The notes under the pieces: generated by a model
Database searches by the model: none
Seen by the model: the letters and a program-made list of their open reading frames with translations, nothing else
Told to the model about the DNA's origin: nothing
Translations under genes and position numbers: made by a program
Source of the DNA: an uncultured Methanobrevibacter sp.
GTDB lineage: Archaea > Methanobacteriota > Methanobacteria > Methanobacteriales > Methanobacteriaceae
NCBI GenBank assembly: GCA_902771225.1
Contig: CACXWH010000018.1
Location: 1 to 46,952, forward strand
Reading direction: 5' to 3'
DNA: 46,952 nt
Shown: one piece after another, positions 9,506-18,459 of the stretch
How positions within the stretch are numbered: the stretch's first letter is position 1
Layout: the number at the start of each line of letters is the position of its first letter

Positions 9506-12500
9506 ATGGTTTCAAATAAAATTAATGTAAGAGAAGAAATAGAACTTCTTCGTAAAAAACTTTTAGATATGAGTTTAAGAAATAATTTTCTTAATTTTAG
9601 AGTTTTAAAAAGAACAATACCTATTATTGATGAAAAAATTGTTGATTTATTTGAAATTTTAATTTTAAATGAAAAATCTATGGAATTTTTACCAAAAAAT
9701 AATGATTCTGAAGATTCTAAAAATGAAATTGATGATAAAAAGCTTATTTTAGAAAATCGGGATAACATGTGGAATATTGTTAAAAATGATTCCCATGATA
9801 CAGATAAATGTTCAGATTTCTTTTTACAAACAGATTTAACAGAAAAAAATCTTCAAAAAAACTTATTTACATTATATCAAAAATATAAAACTTCTATAAC
9901 TGAACAAGGTTTAAATACTCTTTTTTTAGCTTTAGGTTTTCTAGAATGGAATGATAATGAACATCAAGAAGAAGCATATAAAGCTCCATTAATTTTAATT
10001 CCTGTTGAGATTTCAAGAGATTCTGTTGGTTCACCATTTAAAGTAAAATGGGATAAATCGGATATTCTTCCCAATCTTTCTCTTCAAAATAAATTAATTG
10101 AACAAAATGTTGATTTTCCTTTATTTGAAGAATTAGAAACTCAAGAGGATTTATGTGATTATTTCAACAAGATAAAAAATATAATTTCTGATAAATCGGA
10201 CTGGAATATACTCAATGACATTTATTTGAGTACATTTAGCTTCAAAAAACTCTTAATTTACAATGATTTATATTTAAATAATTGGTCTAATGAATCATTA
10301 AAAAAAATAGATAAGTTATTGTTTAACCCGAAACCATATGAAATAGGAACATATGAACCCTATGAATTAGATAAAATTGATTCAAAAAATTTATATCAGG
10401 TATTAGATGCAGATTCATCACAAATGGAAGTTATTGAAGTTGTAAAACAATCTAATAATCTTGTTGTGGAAGGACCTCCAGGAACCGGTAAATCACAAAC
10501 TATTGTAAATTTAATTGCTGAGTTAATGGCTAACGGTAAATCTGTTCTCTTTGTTAGTGAAAAAATGGCTGCTTTAGAAGTAGTTAAAAGTAGATTAGAT
10601 GCAATTGGTTTAGGGATAGCTTGTTTGGAATTACATAGTAATAAAGCGAATAAAAGGGCTGTTTTGGATGAATTGGATAAAACATTAAATGATAGTTCAT
10701 TTTATGATTGTCCTTTAAATGATTATGATGAAATGAATCATCTGAAAAATGAACTTAATAATTATTTTAATTCTCTTTATGAATGTTATGGAAATAGTAA
10801 TTTTTATCCATACATGTTATTTGGAATTAAAGAAAGGGAATTAAAGTATTTGGAGTCAAATAATCAAAATATTATTAATTTCAAAATTGATGGTTTATTG
10901 GATTTTGATGAAACTCTTCAAAGAAAAACATTGGCAGATTTAAATAATATTCAAACTACTTATGAATCTGTCTATCCTGTTAGTAAAAATCCCTGGAAAA
11001 ATATTATTGCAGATGATTTACCCCCTAATAAATTAGAACCTATAAAAAATTATTTAAATACAATTTGTTCTGATTTAAATTTATTTATAAATAAATTAAA
11101 TTCTTTAAGTTCTTTACTTAAATGTCCTGAATTAAGTTATTTAAAAGATTTCAATCATTATTTATCGAATTTATATGTTATTAGGCCTGGTTTGTTTGTT
11201 TTAGAAGATGAATTTTCAGTACATAATATTATAGATAAAGTTGAAGAATACCAATTAAGACTTAATGATTTAAATTTAGATGAAAAATTTTCTCCAATGT
11301 TATTCTCTAAAGTAAATGATATTAAAGATAACCTATCTCAACTAACAGCATTATTAAATGAAATAGTTTTATCTTTAAATTGTTCTAATCTTGATAATTT
11401 ACAAAATTATAATCAATATATTGAGAATTTATCATTGCTTGAGCCAGATTTAAAGATTTTAAAAGATAATGATGATGTATTAAATTTAATTAAAAATCTT
11501 GAAGAATATAATAAAATTAATAATTCTATTAATTTAACTGAAAAATTACCAGAGAATTTTAATGAATTTTCTGAGACTTTAAAGCGTTTAATTAATAACT
11601 TATCTTCACTTGATGATATTTCTAAGTTTATTTCAAAAAATACATGTTGTTTACCTTTAAATAATATATCAGAAATTATGGGTTGGATTAATAATCTAAA
11701 GACTTTAAGTCCGGAAATGAAAGTTTTAAACAATACGCAGGATTTAAAAAGTATTGTGGAATATGTAAAAACATTTCAGAGTGATTTAAATTCAATTGAA
11801 ACCAAAAATTTTTCTGAAGATATTGGGTTTTATAAATCAAATGTAAATACCTTACTTATCAATCTTAAAATGATTAAAGAAAATATTGATGATTTTTCTT
11901 CAATTACTGGTGTAAAGATTAATAATTTAAAGGATATTGATAGGATATTGGATGAATCTATGATTTTAAAAAATCCTAATTTATGTAAGTTAGAAGATAA
12001 TTTGGATCTATTAATTAACAAAATTCATCAATATAAAACTAATGTAGCTAATTTAAACATAGATATTTTTAATTTAGACTTAGAAAAAATGTTATCTGAT
12101 GTAAATAAGATTTATGCAGAATTAAATAATCGTTCTATTTCAGTTAATTTACTTTGTACTGAAGATATTGAAAAAATTCAACGCCAATTTGGAAAAATTA
12201 ACGAAGAACTTATGGAATCTCCGTTTAGGAATCATGCTGATGACACTGATTTTAAGGATAAATTAAAAACTGTTTATTTTAATAAAGATAATATTTCAGA
12301 TAATGATTTTAATCAAATATTTGAAGAAATTAAAGAATATTACATGTATAAACCTGATAAAAATGAAATATTTGTTGATATTGGTCAATTTATAAAAAAT
12401 ACTGACGAATTAAACAATTTAATGAATGAAATCATAGATTGTTCATATCATAATTTAAATAATGATTTGGGTTTAAAAGAATTTGATATGATATTTGAAT

Positions 12501-15500
12501 TTGAAAATAATTTGAATAATATAAAAAATAAGATTTTGGAATATGATACTTTTGATATTAATTCAATTGAAGATTTACAATATAATTTAGCAAAATTAAT
12601 TATATTTAAAGGACTATATGATTATATAATATCTAATGATGAAATAGGTAATAAGTACTTTGGAAAGTATTGGAAATCTTATAAAAGTAATTTAAATGAT
12701 TTAATAACTCAGCGTAATGATTTAATAAGATTTAATCAATTAATTAATTCTGGATTATTTAGTGATAGAATTTTAGATAATTTATCTTCTTTTGATAGAT
12801 CTTCATTTTTAACTTTATCAAATAACATTCGAACATTAAAACTGAATATTTTTGAGGGTATTAAAAATATTAATAATAATTTTAAATTAAATTTAAAGAC
12901 AATGTTCTCATTAGATATTAATGAATTACATTCCAATATAAAATATATTATTGAAGATTTAATTGTTCTGGATAAATGGGAATCATTTAAAGAATCCAAT
13001 ACAAATTTAAAATTTTTAGAATATGATTTAGTGGGTGTTAAAAATTCTGTTAAATCTCTACTTAATCATTTTGATGATGAGATTTTCCTGAAAATTTGCA
13101 GCGAAATTAATGAGTTAGAAAGATGTGGTTTGTTAAAACAAGAAATTGATTCTCAAAATGAGATAGCAAAAACGTATTTCTTAGATGATTGGCAAGGTTA
13201 TAATTCAGACATTGAACGTTTGGAAGAACATTATTCTCAATTAATTAAATTCAATAAATTAGTTGATTCTGGATTTTTTACTCAAGATGTTGAAAGTAAT
13301 ATTTCTAATTTAGATTTTATGGATTTTAATCATAAATTGGAAGATATAAACTCAATCAATAAAAATATTTTAAATGATTACAATTACCTAGAAGAATTTT
13401 CATTAAAAAATTTAGATATTAATTCAACAAATATTACTGATTTAAAAGACCAAATAACTGAAATTTTAACTAATTTTAATGATTTAGACGAATGGTTTAT
13501 GTTTAAATCAAATATTGGTATTGAAAATATTCAAAATATGTATCACTATGATTTCGTTAAATTGAAAAATAGTATTAAAAATTTTTCCTATTACTTTGAC
13601 ATGGAAATATTAAAAGATATATCTGCCGAAGTTGCTGATTTAATTAAGTTAAATGATTTAAAAGAACTAATAGACTCTGATGAATTAGGTGAAAAATACT
13701 TTAAAAAATATTGGAATGGAGCTTCTTCTAATTTAAAAAATATTAATTCACATTACAAAAAATTAACTAGATTTAAGGCTTTAGTCATCTCTAAATTTTT
13801 CACATCAAAGACTGAAAAATCCCTTTGTAATTTTGATGTGATGGACTTTAGCGATAAATTATCAAATTTAAATACTTTAAAAGAAAGTATTTTTGATGAT
13901 TTCAATAGTTTAAATTCATTAGGTATTTTTAAAAATAATAAATTAATTTATTCACCTATTAAATCATTGTATGAAAAAATTGACTTTATTAATGAAAATT
14001 TAGGTCAAATTAAGGGCTGGGAAGAATACAAAAAAGAAAAAATTAGCTTATATGATAAATCTAGTGAAGTTATTTATGATTTATTTGATTATGATTTAAA
14101 AAAAGTTAATGATAGCTTTTCAAATCTTTTAATTGATTGTAATTTTAATAATGATTTAGAAAATGAAGTAAACTCTATTTTAAAACTTAAAGAAATTAAA
14201 AAATATATTGATACTATTAATTCAAATGGTATAAATTATTTTGGAGATTTATGGAACAATGTTGATAGTAATACTATTAAATTAAATGAATTCTTCAATA
14301 ATTTGAAGGATTTTAATCAATTACTAAACTCTAATTTCTATTCAAAAGATACACTTTCAATATTAGAGACATTGAATTATGATAAATTTAACTCTTGCAT
14401 AAATGAATTAGAGGATTTAAATAAATCTATTAATAATTCATTTAGTGAACTGAATGAAGTTTTAGATTTTAATGAAATTTTAGATGGTAAAAATGACTTT
14501 AATCTTACTTTAATTGCATTAAGTGATAAATTTAATATGTTAAATAATAGCTATGAAGAATTGGTTAAATTAAGGTCATTTTATTCATGTTCTAAAAGTA
14601 ACAAAAATCCTTATTTAGAAAATATTGTCCCTTGGATATGGGAGGATGAAATTAAGACAGATTGTATAGTTAGTTTATTTAAATTTAATGTTGCTAATAA
14701 TATTTTAAATGAAATGGTAGAATCAAATGTTTGTTTAAGAAATTTTAATGAAAAAATATATAATGAAAAAATTAAAAAATTCCAAAATATTGATAAAGAA
14801 ATTCTCACCATAAATCAGTGTAGGATAAGAAATATTCTAAATGAAAAGAAACCTGTTGTATCAGGTAAATCAATTCCTCCTGCTTCAGAACTTGGAATTT
14901 TAATGAAAGAAATTAATAAAAAGAGAAGAAATATTCCTATTAGGCAATTACTTTCCAGCACATGTAATATTATTTCTAGAATTAAACCTTGTTTTATGAT
15001 GAGTCCTTTATCAGTTGCTAATTTCTTAGATCCAAAATATTATAAGGAGTATTTTGATTATGTGATTTTTGATGAAGCAAGTCAAATTAAAACAGAAGAT
15101 GTAATTGGAACATTTTTCAGAGGTAAGAATTTTGTAATAATGGGTGATTCTAAACAACTTCCTCCAACAATATTCTTCGATAGTGATGATGCTAATGAAG
15201 ATGATGACTCTTTTTATACTGAAATTGAAAGTATTTTAAAATTATGCCGTTCTATTTTTCCAGATAAAATGTTAAAATGGCATTATAGAAGTCGTCATGA
15301 ATCATTAATTTCTGTTTCAAATTATGAATTTTATAATAATAAACTAATTGTATTTCCTTCACCTTTCAGTGAAACAGATGATTTAGGTCTAAAAATAGAA
15401 TATAATCCTGAGAATTATTATGATAGGGGTAAAAGTTCTAAAAATGATGGTGAAGCGAGAGATGTCATTAATTATGCTATTAATCATTTCAAAAAATATG

Positions 15501-16885
15501 GTCATTCAAAAAGTTTAGGTATTGGTACTTTTGGAATTAAACAAAAACAGGCAGTTTTAGAGGAATTAGAATTTAGATTACGTAAAAATCCTGAATTAGA
15601 ACCATTTTTCAATGAATCTGGAGAAAATGGTTTTTTCATTAAAAATCTAGAGAATATCCAAGGAGATGAAAGGGATGTTATTCTAATTAGTGTAGGATAT
15701 GGTTTTGATAAGAATAAGATATTATCAAATAATTTCGGACCATTAAATAAAAATGGTGGTGAAAGGAGATTAAATGTTTTAATTACAAGAGCTCGTGAAA
15801 AATGTGTTGTCTTTTGTAATTTTTTACCAGATGACATTCATGCTTCAAATAGTAACTCTCGTGGGTTAAAAGCTTTTAAAAACTTTTTATTCTATGCTAA
15901 AAATAAAAAACATCCTGTGATAATGGAACCAACTGGTGAAGATTTTGATTCTCCATTTGAAGAATCAGTACATGATTTTTTAGTGGATATGGGTTACAAT
16001 GTTGTAAAACAGGTTGGATGTGTAGGATATAAAATCGATTTAGCTATTGTTGATCCTGATAACTCTGATAAATACGTACTTGGAATTGAATGTGATGGTG
16101 CAACTTATCATTCTTCTCGTTCTGCAAGAGAAAGAGATAGATTGAGACAAGAAATTTTAGAAAGATTAGGTTGGAAATTCCACAGGATTTGGTCTACAGA
16201 TTGGTTTAACTCAAGAAATGCTGCTAAAGAAAGATTAATTGAAGCAGTTGAAGAAGCTATAAAAAATAAAGATGTTCCACCATTCATAAATCCTCCTATA
16301 ACAATTCCTCCTCCTAAACCAAAACCAATTCATACCGTGCCGGATGAAGATTTATTTAAAGATTATGAATATTTTAAAGATAATGTAAAATTAAATAGAT
16401 ATGGCTCAACTAGGATTGGACGTGTCAATTTGATAGCAGATTTGATTAAATATGAACAACCAATTCATATAGAAGATATTTATGAATCTATGAAAATATT
16501 TTTAAATAAGAAAAAAAAGACTAAATATTTTAAAGATTCAATTTTAGCATTGATTAATGCTAATTTTGATAGAAATATTATTTATAGGGAAGGAGAATTT
16601 TATTATCATAAATCATTTGATATTAATAAGTTTACTCCCAGAAAAAGAATTAAACCTAGTTTAAGTAAAATTTCAGATGAAGAAATTAAATTAGCTATGA
16701 TTAATACATTAAAAATTCAATATGATACTCCTGAAGAAGAATTAATTAAAGCTAGTTCAAAGAATTTGGGATTTAATAAAGTGGGAAATAATATTAAGAA
16801 CAGATTTAAAAAATTAATACAGGAATTAATACGAGAAAAAAGAATTAACTTGAATAAAAATGGTACACTTGGTTTAAAAAAATAA
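9506..16885 (+). CDS. HheA-like defence protein: DUF4011-SF1 helicase-Vsr-DUF3320
   Basis: A 2459-residue protein. Order: N-terminal DUF4011 (REEIELLRKKLLDMSLRN, about 8-250); Walker A GPPGTGKS (323-330); a long helical insert (about 480-1750) with two repeat arrays; Walker B DEAS (1856-1859); GDSKQLPPT (1880); HYRSRHESLI; QGDERDVILIS; and the SF1 motif LNVLITRARE (about 2088). A Vsr/MTES_1575-type endonuclease domain follows (ESVHDFLVDMGY, then ECDGATYHSS and WKFHRIWSTDW), then a DUF3320-like winged helix (about 2290-2360). This order matches the HheA architecture reported as an anti-phage gene in the 2020 domain-mining work. The expected role is DNA translocation and cutting of invader DNA. 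The ATG at 9506 is preferred to a TTG at 9452 because the DUF4011 start follows it directly. The insert, which splits the two helicase halves by about 1500 residues, is the unusual part. Confidence 0.88.
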   Translation: MVSNKINVREEIELLRKKLLDMSLRNNFLNFRVLKRTIPIIDEKIVDLFEILILNEKSMEFLPKNNDSEDSKNEIDDKKLILENRDNMWNIVKNDSHDTDKCSDFFLQTDLTEKNLQKNLFTLYQKYKTSITEQGLNTLFLALGFLEWNDNEHQEEAYKAPLILIPVEISRDSVGSPFKVKWDKSDILPNLSLQNKLIEQNVDFPLFEELETQEDLCDYFNKIKNIISDKSDWNILNDIYLSTFSFKKLLIYNDLYLNNWSNESLKKIDKLLFNPKPYEIGTYEPYELDKIDSKNLYQVLDADSSQMEVIEVVKQSNNLVVEGPPGTGKSQTIVNLIAELMANGKSVLFVSEKMAALEVVKSRLDAIGLGIACLELHSNKANKRAVLDELDKTLNDSSFYDCPLNDYDEMNHLKNELNNYFNSLYECYGNSNFYPYMLFGIKERELKYLESNNQNIINFKIDGLLDFDETLQRKTLADLNNIQTTYESVYPVSKNPWKNIIADDLPPNKLEPIKNYLNTICSDLNLFINKLNSLSSLLKCPELSYLKDFNHYLSNLYVIRPGLFVLEDEFSVHNIIDKVEEYQLRLNDLNLDEKFSPMLFSKVNDIKDNLSQLTALLNEIVLSLNCSNLDNLQNYNQYIENLSLLEPDLKILKDNDDVLNLIKNLEEYNKINNSINLTEKLPENFNEFSETLKRLINNLSSLDDISKFISKNTCCLPLNNISEIMGWINNLKTLSPEMKVLNNTQDLKSIVEYVKTFQSDLNSIETKNFSEDIGFYKSNVNTLLINLKMIKENIDDFSSITGVKINNLKDIDRILDESMILKNPNLCKLEDNLDLLINKIHQYKTNVANLNIDIFNLDLEKMLSDVNKIYAELNNRSISVNLLCTEDIEKIQRQFGKINEELMESPFRNHADDTDFKDKLKTVYFNKDNISDNDFNQIFEEIKEYYMYKPDKNEIFVDIGQFIKNTDELNNLMNEIIDCSYHNLNNDLGLKEFDMIFEFENNLNNIKNKILEYDTFDINSIEDLQYNLAKLIIFKGLYDYIISNDEIGNKYFGKYWKSYKSNLNDLITQRNDLIRFNQLINSGLFSDRILDNLSSFDRSSFLTLSNNIRTLKLNIFEGIKNINNNFKLNLKTMFSLDINELHSNIKYIIEDLIVLDKWESFKESNTNLKFLEYDLVGVKNSVKSLLNHFDDEIFLKICSEINELERCGLLKQEIDSQNEIAKTYFLDDWQGYNSDIERLEEHYSQLIKFNKLVDSGFFTQDVESNISNLDFMDFNHKLEDINSINKNILNDYNYLEEFSLKNLDINSTNITDLKDQITEILTNFNDLDEWFMFKSNIGIENIQNMYHYDFVKLKNSIKNFSYYFDMEILKDISAEVADLIKLNDLKELIDSDELGEKYFKKYWNGASSNLKNINSHYKKLTRFKALVISKFFTSKTEKSLCNFDVMDFSDKLSNLNTLKESIFDDFNSLNSLGIFKNNKLIYSPIKSLYEKIDFINENLGQIKGWEEYKKEKISLYDKSSEVIYDLFDYDLKKVNDSFSNLLIDCNFNNDLENEVNSILKLKEIKKYIDTINSNGINYFGDLWNNVDSNTIKLNEFFNNLKDFNQLLNSNFYSKDTLSILETLNYDKFNSCINELEDLNKSINNSFSELNEVLDFNEILDGKNDFNLTLIALSDKFNMLNNSYEELVKLRSFYSCSKSNKNPYLENIVPWIWEDEIKTDCIVSLFKFNVANNILNEMVESNVCLRNFNEKIYNEKIKKFQNIDKEILTINQCRIRNILNEKKPVVSGKSIPPASELGILMKEINKKRRNIPIRQLLSSTCNIISRIKPCFMMSPLSVANFLDPKYYKEYFDYVIFDEASQIKTEDVIGTFFRGKNFVIMGDSKQLPPTIFFDSDDANEDDDSFYTEIESILKLCRSIFPDKMLKWHYRSRHESLISVSNYEFYNNKLIVFPSPFSETDDLGLKIEYNPENYYDRGKSSKNDGEARDVINYAINHFKKYGHSKSLGIGTFGIKQKQAVLEELEFRLRKNPELEPFFNESGENGFFIKNLENIQGDERDVILISVGYGFDKNKILSNNFGPLNKNGGERRLNVLITRAREKCVVFCNFLPDDIHASNSNSRGLKAFKNFLFYAKNKKHPVIMEPTGEDFDSPFEESVHDFLVDMGYNVVKQVGCVGYKIDLAIVDPDNSDKYVLGIECDGATYHSSRSARERDRLRQEILERLGWKFHRIWSTDWFNSRNAAKERLIEAVEEAIKNKDVPPFINPPITIPPPKPKPIHTVPDEDLFKDYEYFKDNVKLNRYGSTRIGRVNLIADLIKYEQPIHIEDIYESMKIFLNKKKKTKYFKDSILALINANFDRNIIYREGEFYYHKSFDINKFTPRKRIKPSLSKISDEEIKLAMINTLKIQYDTPEEELIKASSKNLGFNKVGNNIKNRFKKLIQELIREKRINLNKNGTLGLKK
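11158..12110 (+). repeat. Array 1 in the large helicase: four ~87-residue repeats
   Basis: Four copies start near 11158, 11413, 11681 and 11941 (periods 85, 89 and 87 residues). Aligned anchors: YLSNLYVIRPGLFVLEDE, YIENLSLLEPDLKILKDN, WINNLKTLSPEMKVLNNT and ILDESMILKNPNLCKLED. Each is followed by a helix of the type I-x-K-h-E-E-Y-x-x-x-h-N-x-h-N. The copies are protein-level repeats with low DNA identity, so they are old. Confidence 0.8.
12655..14600 (+). repeat. Array 2 in the large helicase: four ~175-residue repeats
   Basis: Copies start near 12655, 13173, 13695 and 14233 (about 173, 174 and 179 residues apart). Anchors: YFGKYWKSYKSNL, YFLDDWQGYNSDI, YFKKYWNGASSNL and YFGDLWNNVDSNT. Each is followed 10-15 residues later by a segment like LIRFNQLINSGLFS, LIKFNKLVDSGFFT, LTRFKALVISKFFT or LKDFNQLLNSNFYS. 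Between them recurs a W-containing helix (LDKWESFK, LDEWFMFK, IKGWEEYK). Confidence 0.85.
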
Positions 16886-16930
16886 TTAGTAATTATCTAG
16901 GTTAAAATTCAACTAAAGATTGTGATAGTT

Positions 16931-17413
16931 ATGGTATTATGTCCAGTTTGTAATAAAGAAAATAATAATGAAGAGTATTGTACAGTTTGTGGAACTAAAT
17001 TGGATAATGTCAAAAAAGATCCTATTTTTGAATTTGATAAAAATAAAGATATATCGAATGTTAATGAATTAAATATTTATTTAAAGGAGTTAAATAAGAA
17101 AATTAATCAACAAGAAAAGTATTTGGATGAATTAAATAACGATCCCTTGATGAAAAAATATGAATCTATTTCAAAAGTTAATGATGAAAATAACGAATTG
17201 AGAACGAAAATTAAAGAGTTAGAACATGATAAAGAAGAAACTTCATTAAAATTGAAAAAACATAAAAAAATGAATATTAAATTAAAGGCTGAAATAGAAG
17301 AATTAAGGACTGGTAATGGTGTTGTTGGTGCAATAAAAGGTATTTTTGGAAATAATAAGGCTAAAAATGAAAAACCTAATTTTTGTCCCAACTGTGGCCA
17401 TAAACTTTCTTAA
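16931..17413 (+). CDS. Zinc-ribbon coiled-coil protein next to the HheA-like gene
   Basis: A 160-residue protein. The N-terminus is a zinc ribbon (CPVCNKENNNEEYCTVCG; two CxxC pairs). The middle (about 35-130) is a charged helix rich in Glu, Lys and Leu with coiled-coil spacing, and the C-terminus ends in a second CxxC knuckle (FCPNCGHKL). A GTG at 16922 is possible, but the ATG at 16931 puts the ribbon at the very N-terminus as usual. It lies 45 bases after the helicase stop, same strand, with no clear terminator between, so co-transcription is likely. The two half-ribbons at the ends could dimerise around the coil. The role is unknown; a partner of the helicase is inference from position only. 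Confidence 0.75.
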   Translation: MVLCPVCNKENNNEEYCTVCGTKLDNVKKDPIFEFDKNKDISNVNELNIYLKELNKKINQQEKYLDELNNDPLMKKYESISKVNDENNELRTKIKELEHDKEETSLKLKKHKKMNIKLKAEIEELRTGNGVVGAIKGIFGNNKAKNEKPNFCPNCGHKLS

Positions 17414-17442
17414 TTTTTATTAGGAATTAATTATTGTTTTAT

Positions 17443-17541
17443 CTAAATTAAGTCAACATTTTTAAACTCTTCAAAAACCTTTTGTGGCAGTTTTCCTCTT
17501 TTTTCTGTGATGTGTGTGTCGCTAATCAGTCCAATTAACAT
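17443..17541 (-). pseudogene. N-terminal remnant of a YfcE/MJ0936-type phosphodiesterase
   Basis: On the minus strand an ATG at 17541 opens a 32-codon frame starting [16 protein letters not shown] and continuing [16 protein letters not shown] before a stop. This is the typical start of the calcineurin-like phosphodiesterases of the MJ0936/YfcE family: beta strand, then the D-x-H metal motif (SDTH), then P-x-K-V-F-E-x-F. In intact proteins VDLI is followed directly by the next metal motif (HAGDL), which is missing here. The rest of the gene (about 130 residues) is gone, which marks a deletion or insertion boundary at about 17443, just past the zinc-ribbon gene. Confidence 0.75.
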
Positions 17542-17639
17542 GGTTGATATTTTATAGGAACCTTTAAATAATTTTTTTGATGGTTAAAAATTTCCGAATC
17601 AGTAATATTTATTAATCAGTTAAACACAAATTATATACC

Positions 17640-18451
17640 ATGAAGGGTTTTAGAGTAAAGATAATTTTATCAGGTTCCCATCCTGAAATCTCAAGGGAAG
17701 TTATTCTTCCTGAAAAAATCAATTTCCGTGAACTTGATTGGGTAATATGTGAGTTATTCTCACTTAAAGACAGGGGCTCATCAGAGTTCTGTCTTAATTA
17801 TGACAGGGGCTTCATATGGAGGATTACCTTTTAAAAAAGCATATCAAAGAGAAAATATGCTTTAACTACCAGTTTGAGTGTAAGTTGCTCTTTGAAATTA
17901 CCTTAAATGAAACCGTAGATTATGACTTGAATTATGTCTCGCTAATCGCTTTTAAGGGTGAGTTTAATCCTGCCGAAGACGTACATGTTTCAGCTTTTAA
18001 CAATATGATGCTAAAAGGCATTGATTTTGAAAAGTTCAATCCCAAAAAAACTCAAAAGGAACTTAAAAAAATCCCGATTCTTAAAAACAAGGCTTTTGAC
18101 ATAAAAATAACTCAAATAAGCAGAAAGAATGTTATCTGGAGGGATTTCATTGTTCCTGAGAGAACCACATTTGCTGAAATTGAAGATTTAATCCTAATAA
18201 CATTTGATACTTCTCCTGTTTCATTTGGCCATGATGATAAAACTGTCGATTATTACTTCAAGTCAAGAATACCAATATATTCAAAAAACGGGGAGTTTAA
18301 AATTGATGTAAAAGGAAAAGTTTACTCAAAGAAAAGTTTTACAGTACTTAAGAAATATTCGGGCGGGCAAAACCCCTTTGATTTGTGGCATGAATATTAT
18401 CCGAAAGTCGAAAGGGATAAGGCTCAAAGTTATTTAGATGATTTTATATAA
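17640..18451 (+). pseudogene. pRiA4b ORF-3-like protein, split by a -1 frameshift
   Basis: The first frame (17640-17834) encodes the start of a plasmid pRiA4b ORF-3-like domain: FRVKIILSGSHPEISREVIL, then FRELDWVICELFSLKD. The second frame (open from about 17804, stop at 18451) completes it with KICFNYQFECKLLFEITL and FKGEFNPAEDV, the usual second half, then adds another copy (FDIKITQISRKNVIWRDFIV, then FAEIEDLILITFD). Restoring one G at about 17818 (TGG-GAG) gives FIWEDYLLKK and a single protein of about 270 residues. The function of this family is unknown; it is common on plasmids and in accessory regions. The next gene starts 9 bases after its stop. It may be a broken gene, a sequence error or, less likely, a programmed frameshift. 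Confidence 0.78.
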
Positions 18452-18459
18452 TTAATGAT

